Shown: one piece after another, positions 15,412-23,628 of the stretch
How positions within the stretch are numbered: the first letter of the stretch is position 1
Layout of the letters: the number at the start of each line of letters is the position of its first letter
NCBI GenBank assembly: GCA_934513205.1
Contig: CAKSWU010000020.1
Location: 1-38,210, forward strand
Origin: an uncultured Faecalibacterium sp.
GTDB lineage: Bacteria > Bacillota > Clostridia > Oscillospirales > Ruminococcaceae
DNA length: 38,210 nt
Direction: 5' to 3'
Made by a program: the position numbers and the translations under genes
Notes under the pieces: model-generated
Database searches by the model: none
Seen by the model: only the letters and a program-made list of their open reading frames with translations
What the model was told of the DNA's origin: nothing

Positions 15412-16338
15412 ATGCAGATCATTTCTCAGCTTGCCCCGCTGCCGCTGGCAGAGCCTGAAAAGGGCACTGCCGTGGCAATGGGCTTCTTTGACGGCATCCA
15501 TATCGGACACCGTGCGGTGATCAACGGGGCGGTGCAGTGGGCAAAGGCTCACGGTGCAGCCCCGGCAGTGTTCACATTTCAACTGCCCATGGTCAACAAA
15601 ATGAAGGGACGGCGGCTGCTGTCCACGGCAGACAAACATGCCCTGATCGCAGGGCTGGGGGTGGAGTATTACCTCACCCCGGACTTTGAGCAGATCCGGG
15701 GCATGACCCCGGAACAGTTTGTCCGGGGCATCGTGCAGGACTGCCACGCCCGGGCACTGTTCTGCGGCGAAAACTTCACCTTTGGTGCCAAAGCGGCCGG
15801 CACCCCGGAGCTACTGCGCACCCTGTGCGAGCCGCTGGGGGTGGAAGTGGTGGTGGTGCCCATGGCACAGTTTGAGGAAAAACCGGTGTCCTCCACCCGC
15901 ATCCGCACCGCACTGGAAGGCGGGGACATCCCTGCCGCCAACGCCATGCTGGGCATGCCCTATGCCATCCGTTTTGCGGTGCAGCACGGGGCAGGGCTGG
16001 GGCACACTCTTGGGGTGCCCACCATCAACCAGCTGTACCCGCAGGGCTTTCAGATGCCCCGCAGCGGCATCTATATCACCCGCACCTGCATCAACGGGGT
16101 GTGGTATCCGTCCGCCACCGGTCTGGGCAGCCGCCCCACCGTCAACGATGACGCCACCAAGGTGACCTGTGAGACCTTCATCCCCGGCTTTTCCGGTGAC
16201 CTGTACGGCACCGACCCGGTGGTGGAGTTCCACGCCTACCTCAGCCCCAGCAAAAAGTTTGACACGCTGGACCAGCTGCGGGCGTGCATCAACAACGCGG
16301 CCAAGCGTGCGCAGGAATACTTCGGCAAAGCAGAATAA
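15412..16338 (+). CDS. ribF: Bifunctional riboflavin kinase/FMN adenylyltransferase RibF
   Basis: RibF is a 308-residue enzyme that phosphorylates riboflavin to FMN and adenylates FMN to FAD. The N-terminal nucleotidyltransferase domain carries GFFDGIHIGH (HxGH-type), and the substrate loop GENFTFGAKAAG and SSTRIRTAL (the ISSTxIR equivalent) follow. The C-terminal flavokinase domain has GHTLGVPTINQLYP and RSGIYITR. The start ATG 15412 is chosen over upstream in-frame ATGs because AAAGGAAA precedes it and homology begins there. It is the last gene of the rimP operon. A strong terminator follows at 16351. Confidence is very high. Confidence 0.94.
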   Translation: MQIISQLAPLPLAEPEKGTAVAMGFFDGIHIGHRAVINGAVQWAKAHGAAPAVFTFQLPMVNKMKGRRLLSTADKHALIAGLGVEYYLTPDFEQIRGMTPEQFVRGIVQDCHARALFCGENFTFGAKAAGTPELLRTLCEPLGVEVVVVPMAQFEEKPVSSTRIRTALEGGDIPAANAMLGMPYAIRFAVQHGAGLGHTLGVPTINQLYPQGFQMPRSGIYITRTCINGVWYPSATGLGSRPTVNDDATKVTCETFIPGFSGDLYGTDPVVEFHAYLSPSKKFDTLDQLRACINNAAKRAQEYFGKAE

Positions 16339-16350
16339 AAATCAGAGCGA

Positions 16351-16388
16351 GAGCCGCTGTACAGCATTTTGTACGGCGGCTCTTTTTT
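16351..16388 (+). terminator. Terminator of the rimP-ribF operon
   Basis: A 12-bp stem GAGCCGCTGTAC/GTACGGCGGCTC (one G-T pair) with an 8-nt loop is followed by a T-rich run, 12 bp after the ribF stop. Confidence 0.85.
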
Positions 16389-16532
16389 GATACGTTACAA
16401 AACTGCAACAAAAATCGCGCTGTTCCGTCACACAAGTTTCGAAAATCTTCTGAAACTCCACAAATTTCAACGGTCGGATTTGTCACCTTTGCTGAAAAAT
16501 CGGCTTTTTTCGCATTTTCGGCACTTTGATGC

Positions 16533-16561
16533 TTGAGCTTACCCCCCCCCCGAATTATAAT
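16533..16561 (+). promoter_or_regulatory. Promoter with C10 spacer tract (putative phase-variable)
   Basis: TTGAGC (16533-16538) and a perfect TATAAT (16556-16561) are separated by 17 bp, of which 16542-16551 are ten consecutive C. The site is 102 bp upstream of the surface protein start, and no other comparable promoter is seen between the ribF terminator and the gene. Gain or loss of a C would move the spacer away from its optimum. Confidence 0.7.
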
Positions 16562-16570
16562 GTACGCAAA

Positions 16571-16620
16571 GATGCGGTTTTTCCGCTGCGGCTGTTTTTG
16601 CAAAGCAGGAAAAGCGCATC
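16571..16620 (+). other. Stem-loop in the surface-protein leader
   Basis: GATGCG (16571-16576)/CGCATC (16615-16620) and TTTTCC (16579-16584)/GGAAAA (16608-16613) can pair in a 50-nt hairpin with a small internal loop, starting about 4 nt after the predicted transcription start. Confidence 0.45.
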
Positions 16621-16662
16621 CGAGAATGAAAAAACGATTCTGGCAAGTTTGGGGGTATTCCG

Positions 16663-18924
16663 ATGAAAAAGAAAAACAAGACGGCACTGCGGGTGCTTTC
16701 CACCGCAACGTTCCTGGCCATGGTGGCGTCCTGCACCGTACCGGCGTTTGCTGCCACCTATGACATCAGTGTGGGCAACATCTCGGTCAGTGCCCGGGGT
16801 GACAGCCAGTATGTGAGCCAGTGGACGGAAGATGCAGATAAGAACCGAACTTACACAACGAAAGATCACAAGGAAGAGGATGAGACCATCATCACCGGCG
16901 CTTCTTCCAGCAACAGCGTGACCATTAACGGTCAGAACGCCAATGTGACGCTGGACAACGTCAACATCGACGCCAGCGAAACCGGCAAGGCGGCAATCAC
17001 CGTGTCGGGCAACAGCACGATCGAGCTGGACGGTAACAACACCCTGAAGAGCGGAGCGAATCACGCAGGACTGGAAAAAGTCAGCTCGAATGATGATAAG
17101 CATCCTCTTACCATCAAGGATGATGATAATAACGGCAAATTAACCGCAATTGGTGGCTCCGGTGGTGCAGGCATCGGCGGCAAGACCCCTCCGCAGGGGT
17201 ATGCACATGATATCACCATTACCGGTGGCGATATCACTGCCATTGGCGGCAAGGGCAGCGCAGGCATCGGCGGCGCTGGCGAAGAGGCCAAATACCCTGA
17301 TTACGGCTGCGCAAATTCTACCGTGATTACGATCTCCGGTGAAAACACGAAGGTCACAGCCATTGGCGGCGAAGGCGGCTCTGGTATCGGTGCTGGATAT
17401 TCCACGAAGTCGTATCACACCGGTAATGGTGGTTATCTCACAATCAAGGATGGCGCACAGGTCACTGCTACCGGCGGAAAAGGCGCTGCCGGCATTGGTG
17501 GCGGCGACGGCATCAACAGCACCGTTGACGGCGGACAGGGCTTCAACATCTCTATTACCGGAGAGGGAACTCAGGTCACTGCAACCGGCGGAGAAGGCGG
17601 TGCCGGTATCGGCGGCGGTCAAAGCGGCTTGGGTGGCGGTATTACCATTTCGGACGGCGCAAATGTCACCGCGACCGGAAACGGCGGTGGTGCCGGCATC
17701 GGCGGCGGACTGGTAAACGGTGACCACTGCAATTCAAACAGCGGCGGCGGCAGCCGTATTACGATCTCCGGCGAGGGCACTCAGGTTACTGCAACGGGCA
17801 ATGGCGGCGGTGCAGGCATTGGCGGCGGCAATGGAGGCTACGGCTATAAAATCGGTATTTCCGGCGGCACAGTTACCGCCAACGGCAGCGCAGGCGGCGC
17901 TGGTATCGGCGGCGGTGCCAATCAGGGCGGTGACAACTCCGGCGAAAAGATCACGATTTCCGGCGGCAAGATTACTGCTACCGGTGACGCAGGCGGTGCC
18001 GGTATCGGCGGCGGCAACGGTAATTACGGAAAAACCATCAAGATCACGGATGGCACCGTGACTGCAACCGGCGGTGCAGGTGCGGCAGGCATCGGCTCCG
18101 GTGCGGATAACACCAGCAAGGTCAATTCCAGCGTCACCATCACCGGCGGCAAGGTGACTGCCACCGGCGGCGCAGGCAACGCGGCTGGTATTGGCTCCGG
18201 CGAAAATGATACCGGCACGGCCACCGTTACCATCAACACCACCGGCGCGGAGGGCAGCACCCTTGATGTGACCGCCGTTGCCCAGAACGACGGCGAAGCC
18301 ATTTCCGGCGAGAGCGGCATCACCATGGACTCTCTGGGCAATGCTTACTCCGGCATTGTGCGGTTCTTCCACAACAGCACCCACTATAACACTGTGCACA
18401 ACGGCCAGTATGTGGGCATGGCAGACAACAACGCCGACGAGCACAAGGAAACGGACGCTCACATCTGGGACTCCTCCAAGGATGAGATTTTGCAGCAGGC
18501 TGCCCCTGCCGTTCTGGGCATTGTACGCCATCACTGCGCGGTGGACGGCTGCAAGGGCTACTACGACGAGTTCTTTGACTACGTTGCCCCTGCAGAGCCT
18601 GTGACCCCCGCGCCCGCCGACCCGGACACCCCGGATGTGCCCGGCACTTCGGACAACACCCCGGGCACCCCCGCACAGGACACCCCGGCAGACACCGCTG
18701 TGACCCCGGACGCCGTGCAGGCTGACGCCGCCGTGACCCCTGCGGCTGCACAGAACGCAGTGCAGGGCGCAACGCCGGAAGCCGCTGCCACGGCTGCGGT
18801 CACTGCCGCCGCCCTGCCCCAGACCGGTGCAAACTGGCTGGCGGTTGTGGGCAGTGCCATCAGCGGCATGTTCCTGCTGGCGGCGGGCTTCTTCCTCGAC
18901 CGCAAGCGCGGCAAAAACCGCTGA
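16663..18924 (+). CDS. LPXTG-anchored surface protein with glycine-rich beta-helix-like repeats
   Basis: This 753-residue protein has a signal peptide (about 1-30, cleavage after AFA). Residues about 158-516 hold some eleven tandem units built on xTATGGxGGAGIGGG alternating with short ISG/ITG strands, suggesting a right-handed beta-helix. A non-repeat domain containing several His and Cys residues follows (about 540-645). A Pro/Ala/Thr-rich wall-spanning stretch leads to the sortase signal LPQTG at 718-722, a hydrophobic segment and a basic RKRGKNR tail. It is therefore likely covalently attached to peptidoglycan. Related repeats occur in proteins annotated as carbohydrate-binding (Cthe_2159-like), but no ligand can be assigned. 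GGGGG precedes ATG 16663. Codon use in the repeats (more GGT, AAT) differs from neighbours. A sortase gene is not in the window. Confidence 0.85.
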   Translation: MKKKNKTALRVLSTATFLAMVASCTVPAFAATYDISVGNISVSARGDSQYVSQWTEDADKNRTYTTKDHKEEDETIITGASSSNSVTINGQNANVTLDNVNIDASETGKAAITVSGNSTIELDGNNTLKSGANHAGLEKVSSNDDKHPLTIKDDDNNGKLTAIGGSGGAGIGGKTPPQGYAHDITITGGDITAIGGKGSAGIGGAGEEAKYPDYGCANSTVITISGENTKVTAIGGEGGSGIGAGYSTKSYHTGNGGYLTIKDGAQVTATGGKGAAGIGGGDGINSTVDGGQGFNISITGEGTQVTATGGEGGAGIGGGQSGLGGGITISDGANVTATGNGGGAGIGGGLVNGDHCNSNSGGGSRITISGEGTQVTATGNGGGAGIGGGNGGYGYKIGISGGTVTANGSAGGAGIGGGANQGGDNSGEKITISGGKITATGDAGGAGIGGGNGNYGKTIKITDGTVTATGGAGAAGIGSGADNTSKVNSSVTITGGKVTATGGAGNAAGIGSGENDTGTATVTINTTGAEGSTLDVTAVAQNDGEAISGESGITMDSLGNAYSGIVRFFHNSTHYNTVHNGQYVGMADNNADEHKETDAHIWDSSKDEILQQAAPAVLGIVRHHCAVDGCKGYYDEFFDYVAPAEPVTPAPADPDTPDVPGTSDNTPGTPAQDTPADTAVTPDAVQADAAVTPAAAQNAVQGATPEAAATAAVTAAALPQTGANWLAVVGSAISGMFLLAAGFFLDRKRGKNR

Positions 18925-18980
18925 GTTCTGATGCCGCGCGGGTACCGCAACTCCGCATGACATCAATATCCCCAAAACCC

Positions 18981-19018
18981 GAAAAGGCCGGACGCACATT
19001 TGTACGTCCGGCCTTTTC
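18981..19018. terminator. Bidirectional terminator between surface protein gene and tsaD
   Basis: AAAAGGCCGGACG/CGTCCGGCCTTTT forms a 13-bp stem with T-runs on both strands, placed between two convergent genes. Confidence 0.8.
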
Positions 19019-19042
19019 CTGTAAAAACGGGGAAGCCCGCAG

Positions 19043-20050
19043 TTATTCGTAATCAATGGACAGGGTGGGCAGACCGTTCAGCTCAAGGCCCGCCGTGTGC
19101 CCCGCAATGTACTGGTAATACCCCTGCGCCGCGATCATGGCGCCGTTGTCACCGCAGAACTTCAGCTCCGGCAGGTAGACCTTGGCACCCAGCTTCTGGG
19201 CACCGTCGTTCACCAGCTGGCGCAGCCGTCCGTTGGCGGCTACGCCGCCGGCAAGGCACACCTGCTTTGCCCCGGTATCGGCGGCAGCCAGCAGCAGCTT
19301 TTCCGCCAGAATGCCCGCGATGCGCTCCTGAAAGCTGGCGGCAAGGTCGGGAACGTTCACTTCCTCGCCCTTCATCTGCGCCTTGTTCACCTCGTTGAGC
19401 ACGGCAGTTTTCAGACCGGAAAAGCTCACGTTGTATTTGCCCTCCACATGGGGCACCGGCAGGCGGTAGGCTTTGGGGTCGCCGGTCTTGGCGGCTGCGG
19501 CTACGCTGGGGCCGCCGGGGTAGGGCAGACCCAGTGTGCGGGCCACCTTGTCAAAGGCTTCGCCCGCAGCATCGTCCACCGTGTGGCCCAAGATGTGGTA
19601 GTGGGTGTAGTCCTGCACCTCTACGATGTGGCTGTGCCCGCCGGAGGCCACCAGACACAAAAAGGGCGGTTTCAGCTCCGGGTGGGTCAGGTAGAGCGCG
19701 GCGATGTGTCCCCGCAGATGGTGCACCGGCACCAGCGGCTTGCCCGCCGAGTAGGCCAGACCCTTGGCAAAGTTTACGCCCACCAGCACCGCGCCGATGA
19801 GCCCCGGGGCAAAGGTAACAGCCACGGCGTCCACGTCCTCCATGGTCTTACCGGCGTCCAGCAGGGCTTTTTTGACCGTAGCACTGATGAATTCGCAGTG
19901 GCGGCGGCTGGCGATCTCCGGCACGACACCGCCGTACAGCGCCTGTTCCTTGACGCTGGTGGAGATGACGTTGCTCAGCAGGTGCCGCCCGTCCTCCACC
20001 AGGGCTGCGGCGGTCTCGTCGCAGGTGGATTCGATTCCTAAAACGATCAT
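19043..20050 (-). CDS. tsaD: tRNA N6-adenosine threonylcarbamoyltransferase TsaD
   Basis: TsaD is a 335-residue Kae1/TsaD-family (ASKHA-fold) protein that transfers the threonylcarbamoyl group to A37 of ANN-decoding tRNAs, together with TsaB and TsaE. It opens with MIVLGIESTCDETAAAL, the family hallmark. The metal ligands H111 and H115 lie in VHHLRGH. The nucleotide-binding segments LVASGGHSH and GGVAANGRLR and the C-terminal FCGDNGAMIA are present. It lies 2 bp downstream of polA, and its Shine-Dalgarno (GGAGG) is inside the end of polA, so the two are cotranscribed. tsaB and tsaE are not in the window. Confidence is very high. Confidence 0.96.
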   Translation of the reverse strand: MIVLGIESTCDETAAALVEDGRHLLSNVISTSVKEQALYGGVVPEIASRRHCEFISATVKKALLDAGKTMEDVDAVAVTFAPGLIGAVLVGVNFAKGLAYSAGKPLVPVHHLRGHIAALYLTHPELKPPFLCLVASGGHSHIVEVQDYTHYHILGHTVDDAAGEAFDKVARTLGLPYPGGPSVAAAAKTGDPKAYRLPVPHVEGKYNVSFSGLKTAVLNEVNKAQMKGEEVNVPDLAASFQERIAGILAEKLLLAAADTGAKQVCLAGGVAANGRLRQLVNDGAQKLGAKVYLPELKFCGDNGAMIAAQGYYQYIAGHTAGLELNGLPTLSIDYE

Positions 20051-20052
20051 AG

Positions 20053-22626
20053 TTAATGGGCCTCCAGCCAGTTTTTGCCTGCGTGGACGTCGGTGCTCAG
20101 GGGCACAGCGTACTGCACGCAGCCTTCCATTTCCTCCCGCAGGATCTGCGCGGCCTTTTCGGCTTCCGATTCCGGGGCTTCCACGATCAGTTCATCGTGG
20201 ACGGTCAGGATGAGGCGGCTTTCCATCTTTTCGTCCCGCAGCCGCTTCCACACCCGCACCATGGCCAGCTTGATGACGTCTGCCGCAGTGCCCTGAATGG
20301 GGGTGTTGCGGGCCATGCGCTCGCCGCTGGAACGGACGTTGAAGTTGGAGCTGGAAAGCTCGGGCAATGTGCGGCGGCGTCCGAACAGGGTGGACACATA
20401 GCCGGCTGCCTTGGCATCCGCGATGGTCTTGTCCATATAGCCGCTCACGCTGGGAAAGGCGGAAAGATAGTTCTTAAGGAAGGCGTCTGCCTCCTTCACG
20501 GTCACGCCGATATCCTTGGCAAGGCTGTACGCGCCCTTGCCGTACATGATGCCAAAGTTGATGGCCTTGGCAGAGGAGCGCAGCCGGGGGGTCACCTCGC
20601 TCTGGGGGATGCCGTAGATCTTTGCGGCGGTGCTGCGGTGGATGTCCTCACCGTTCAAAAAGGCCTGCTGCATGTGCTCGTCCCCGGTGATGTGGGCCAG
20701 AATGCGCAGTTCGATCTGGCTGTAATCCGCGTCCACCAGCACACAGCCCGGCTTTGCGATAAAATAGGCGCGCAGCTGGCTGCCCAGCTCGGTGCGGATG
20801 GGGATATTCTGCAGGTTGGGGTTATCGGAGGAGAGCCGCCCGGTGCGTGCTTCGGTCTGGTTGAAGGTGGAATGGATGCGTCCGTCCTCGCCAATGACCT
20901 TGAGCAGACCCTCCACATAGGTGGAGTTCAGCTTCTGGTAGGCGCGGTACTGCAAAACGTCCTCCACCAGCGGGTATTCCCGCAGGTTTTCCAGCGTTTC
21001 GGCATCGGTAGACCAGCCGCGCTGGGTCTTTTTGCCGTGGGGCAGACCCATGGTGTCGAACAGCATCTCGCCCAGCTGCTTGGGGCTGTTGGGGTTGAAG
21101 CTGGCGCTGCCGGTCTCCATGTGGATACGGGTCAGCACCTGTTCCAGCTCGGTGCGCAGCTTCACGCCGAACTGCTCGATGCCGTCTTTGTCCACCAGCA
21201 CGCCGGTGCGGGTCATATCCGCCAGCACCTGTGCCAGCGGGAACTCGATCTCGTTATACAGCGCGTCCTCGCCGCAGGCGGTGATCTCGGCCTTCATTTT
21301 GGCAAACAGGTCGGCAAGCCGCCCGGCGTCCGGGTAGTCGGCGCAGGCAAAGGCGGCAGCAGCCTTGTAGGCGGGGATCAGCTCGCTGACCTGATATTTG
21401 GAGGCGGAGGCGTCCAGCAGATAGGCCGCCAGCTTGCCGTCCCAGACGATGCTGCTGCCCCAGCCGCCGGCGGCCATGGCCTTGGCGTACAGGGGCGCGG
21501 CGTTGAACACGTCCAGCGTCACGTCTGCATTGTCCAGCAGCCGCACAAGGTCCGCGTCCTCCAGCGGGTAGACGGTGGCGTCCTGCACGGCGTACCAGCT
21601 TTCCGGCTGCAATACCACGTTGCGGGTGCCCTGCTTGCCGGTAACGGCGGGGCGGGAAGCCACCAGATAGTGCCCGGCAGGGGTCAGGGGCAGGGGAGCA
21701 AGGTCCGCTTCCGGCAGCTCCACAGCCTCTTCCTCGGCGGCGGCTTCCGGTGCTACGCCGTCCAGTCCGAACCGGGGGATCAGGGAATGGATCTCCAGTT
21801 CCTGCAAAAGCCGCACGGCGGCGGGCTTGTTGCCCTCGCCCACGGCGTAGGCACCCTCGGCGGTGTCGATGGGCGCATCGGTGCGGATGGTGCCCAGCGT
21901 GTGGCTGAGTTCAGCCATGGGCTTATCCTCCAGCAAGTGCTCCCGCTGCTTGGGTTTGATGCGCTTGTCGTCAATGTTCTGGTACACGCCCTCCAGGCTG
22001 CCGAAGGTCTGCACCAGCGAGAGGGCGGTCTTTTCGCCGATGCCCTTCACGCCGGGGATGTTGTCCGAGGCGTCGCCCATCAGGCTCTTGACCTCGATGA
22101 GCTGCCGTGGCTCGATGCCGTATTTCTCGCGGATGGCGTCGGTGTCCATGGTCACGGTCTTGCTGCGGCCCATCGCAGTGACCGCCAGCAGCACGGTGGT
22201 GCTCTCGCTCACCAGCTGCAGGCTGTCGCGGTCTCCGGTGGCAAGGAAGCAGTCGTCTCTCCGGGCGGCGCAGGCGGCAGCCAGCGTGCCCAGAATATCG
22301 TCCGCCTCCCAGCCCGCGGCGGTGACGGTGCGGTAGCCAAGATCTGCCAGCAGCTGCTTGAGCACCGGCATCTGCTGCGCCAGCTCCTCGGGCATGGCGT
22401 GGCGGGTGGCTTTGTAGCCATCATACATCTTGTGGCGGAAGGTGGGGGCCTTCAGGTCGAAGGCCACAGCCACTTCGTCCGGCTGGCACTCCTTGAGCAG
22501 GGAGAGCAGGATGTTCAGAAAGCCAAAAATGGCGTTGGTGTAACGGCCGTCCTTGGTGGTCAGCAGCTTGATGCCGTAAAAAGCGCGGTTGGCGATGCTG
22601 TTGCCGTCAATGACCAGTAAACGCAT
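20053..22626 (-). CDS. polA: DNA polymerase I
   Basis: PolA is an 857-residue polymerase for Okazaki-fragment processing and repair. The N-terminal 5'-3' exonuclease domain starts at LLVIDGNSIANRAFYG and has GDASDNIPGVKGIGEKTA. The middle domain (about 290-450) has the proofreading exonuclease fold but I do not see the acidic DxE residues, so it is probably inactive. The polymerase domain has motif A DYSQIELRILAH (about 634), motif B RSSAKAINFGIMYG and motif C VHDELI (about 812). The start is placed at ATG 22626: the in-frame ATGGAGGAG 18 bp upstream supplies the Shine-Dalgarno. It is followed by tsaD. Confidence is very high for the gene and moderate for loss of proofreading. Confidence 0.96.
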   Translation of the reverse strand: MRLLVIDGNSIANRAFYGIKLLTTKDGRYTNAIFGFLNILLSLLKECQPDEVAVAFDLKAPTFRHKMYDGYKATRHAMPEELAQQMPVLKQLLADLGYRTVTAAGWEADDILGTLAAACAARRDDCFLATGDRDSLQLVSESTTVLLAVTAMGRSKTVTMDTDAIREKYGIEPRQLIEVKSLMGDASDNIPGVKGIGEKTALSLVQTFGSLEGVYQNIDDKRIKPKQREHLLEDKPMAELSHTLGTIRTDAPIDTAEGAYAVGEGNKPAAVRLLQELEIHSLIPRFGLDGVAPEAAAEEEAVELPEADLAPLPLTPAGHYLVASRPAVTGKQGTRNVVLQPESWYAVQDATVYPLEDADLVRLLDNADVTLDVFNAAPLYAKAMAAGGWGSSIVWDGKLAAYLLDASASKYQVSELIPAYKAAAAFACADYPDAGRLADLFAKMKAEITACGEDALYNEIEFPLAQVLADMTRTGVLVDKDGIEQFGVKLRTELEQVLTRIHMETGSASFNPNSPKQLGEMLFDTMGLPHGKKTQRGWSTDAETLENLREYPLVEDVLQYRAYQKLNSTYVEGLLKVIGEDGRIHSTFNQTEARTGRLSSDNPNLQNIPIRTELGSQLRAYFIAKPGCVLVDADYSQIELRILAHITGDEHMQQAFLNGEDIHRSTAAKIYGIPQSEVTPRLRSSAKAINFGIMYGKGAYSLAKDIGVTVKEADAFLKNYLSAFPSVSGYMDKTIADAKAAGYVSTLFGRRRTLPELSSSNFNVRSSGERMARNTPIQGTAADVIKLAMVRVWKRLRDEKMESRLILTVHDELIVEAPESEAEKAAQILREEMEGCVQYAVPLSTDVHAGKNWLEAH

Positions 22627-22664
22627 AAGTCGTTTCTCCTCCATTGCTTGTTCTCACACCTTAT

Positions 22665-22670
22665 AGTATA
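22665..22670 (-). promoter_or_regulatory. polA -10 element (extended)
   Basis: TG-C-TATACT on the minus strand (hexamer 22670-22665) lies about 40 bp before polA. No good -35 is seen, consistent with an extended -10 promoter. Confidence 0.5.
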
Positions 22671-22812
22671 GCACAAAACTGCGGCGGGCGGGAGATACTT
22701 GCGGAAAAAACAGCACGGATGCCGTGGCTTCAACGGAAAAGAACATCGACATGGACTCTGTGGGCTTTGCATGGTAACTCGCACCTGAAAAAAGAACACC
22801 GCATCACAAAAA

Positions 22813-22860
22813 AGGCCAGAGCCTGCACCTTCCGGTGCAAAGGCTCTGGCCTCTTGCTGC
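22813..22860 (-). terminator. Ferredoxin gene terminator
   Basis: On the minus strand a long stem AGGCCAGAGCCT/AGGCTCTGGCCT with an additional TGCACC/GGTGCA inner stem is followed by T6. It lies immediately downstream of the ferredoxin stop. Confidence 0.8.
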
Positions 22861-22863
22861 GGG

Positions 22864-23052
22864 TCACTCCTCAATGCGGATGGCGCTGACGGGGCAGGCG
22901 TTGGCGGCGTCCACGGCACTGGGCACCTGCTCCGGCGGGATGGGGCCGGGCTGCGCCACCGCCAGAACGCCCTCCATGCGGAACACCTCCGGACACAGTC
23001 CGGCACACTGAGTGCAGCCGATGCACAGCTCCGGGTCAACGAATGCGTTCAT
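22864..23052 (-). CDS. Small [4Fe-4S] ferredoxin
   Basis: This 62-residue single-cluster ferredoxin is an electron carrier in the cytoplasm of anaerobes. Cysteines C10, C13 and C16 (CIGCTQC) and C53 (ACPVSAI) are the expected cluster ligands, as in the Desulfovibrio/Thermotoga monocluster type; C20 in AGLCPEVF is the extra conserved Cys of that group. ATG 23052 is chosen because AAGGAGGT lies 7 nt upstream; a TTG two codons earlier overlaps that site. It is a monocistronic gene with its own terminator, divergent from the next gene. Its redox partner is unknown. Confidence 0.9.
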   Translation of the reverse strand: MNAFVDPELCIGCTQCAGLCPEVFRMEGVLAVAQPGPIPPEQVPSAVDAANACPVSAIRIEE

Positions 23053-23146
23053 AGACAAGACCTCCTTCCGATGATGCCAAGGTCAGTATGACCTGCCGCG
23101 GCGGGAATTATGCGCCGCCGCCCTAGGAATCCGGCGCAGGATGTGG

Positions 23147-23152
23147 TACAAT
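23147..23152 (+). promoter_or_regulatory. Extended -10 before the ArsC-like gene
   Basis: TG-G-TACAAT lies about 22 bp before the ATG at 23175, with a poor -35. Confidence 0.45.
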
Positions 23153-23174
23153 AAGGGTTCAGGAGGGCAGAAAA

Positions 23175-23516
23175 ATGAACATTCAGATCTTTGGCACCAG
23201 CAAGTGCTTTGATACCAAAAAAGCCCAGCGCTACTTCAAGGAGCGCGGGGTGAGATTTCAGATGATCGACCTGAAGGAAAAGGGCATGAGCCGGGGCGAG
23301 TTTGACAACGTTGCCCGTGCGCTGGGCGGCTGGGAAAAGCTGGTGGACCCGGCAGCAAAGGACAAACAGACCCTTGCGCTGTTGGACGCACTGGTGGACT
23401 GGCAGAAGGAGGACAAGCTCTTTGAAAACCAGCAGCTGTTCAAGACCCCCATCGTGCGCAATGGGCGGCAGGCCACCGTGGGCTACCAGCCCGATGTCTG
23501 GAAAAGCTGGGAATGA
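23175..23516 (+). CDS. ArsC/Spx-family thioredoxin-fold protein
   Basis: This 113-residue protein of the arsenate reductase/Spx family has a thioredoxin-like fold. It opens MNIQIFGTSKCFDTKKAQRY with a single N-terminal Cys (C11) and continues with KTPIVRNGRQATVGYQPDVW, the family cis-Pro region. There is no second Cys at the CxxC position, so it is neither a redox-switch Spx nor obviously a complete arsenate reductase with extra cysteines; it resembles the uncharacterised YffB/YusI-like members. AGGAGGGC precedes the start ATG 23175. It stands alone. Function beyond the family is unknown. Confidence 0.85.
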   Translation: MNIQIFGTSKCFDTKKAQRYFKERGVRFQMIDLKEKGMSRGEFDNVARALGGWEKLVDPAAKDKQTLALLDALVDWQKEDKLFENQQLFKTPIVRNGRQATVGYQPDVWKSWE

Positions 23517-23560
23517 ACGGAGATCTTACGCACTTTCACAAAAAAACCACGGTCAGGGTT

Positions 23561-23589
23561 TTGCACAATGGGCCGGGATGTGGTATACT
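23561..23589 (+). promoter_or_regulatory. Promoter of the membrane-anchored unknown gene
   Basis: TTGCAC (23561-23566), a 17-bp spacer and TATACT (23584-23589) with an upstream TGG lie 40 bp before the ATG at 23629. Confidence 0.7.
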
Positions 23590-23628
23590 GGGCTGAAATG
23601 CTATGGAACTCTGGGAGAGAAAACAAAG

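Noticed and set aside
17134..18208. Regularly spaced DNA repeats, considered as a CRISPR array
   Set aside because: The repeats are in one continuous coding frame, degenerate at the DNA level, and encode the glycine-rich units of a surface protein.
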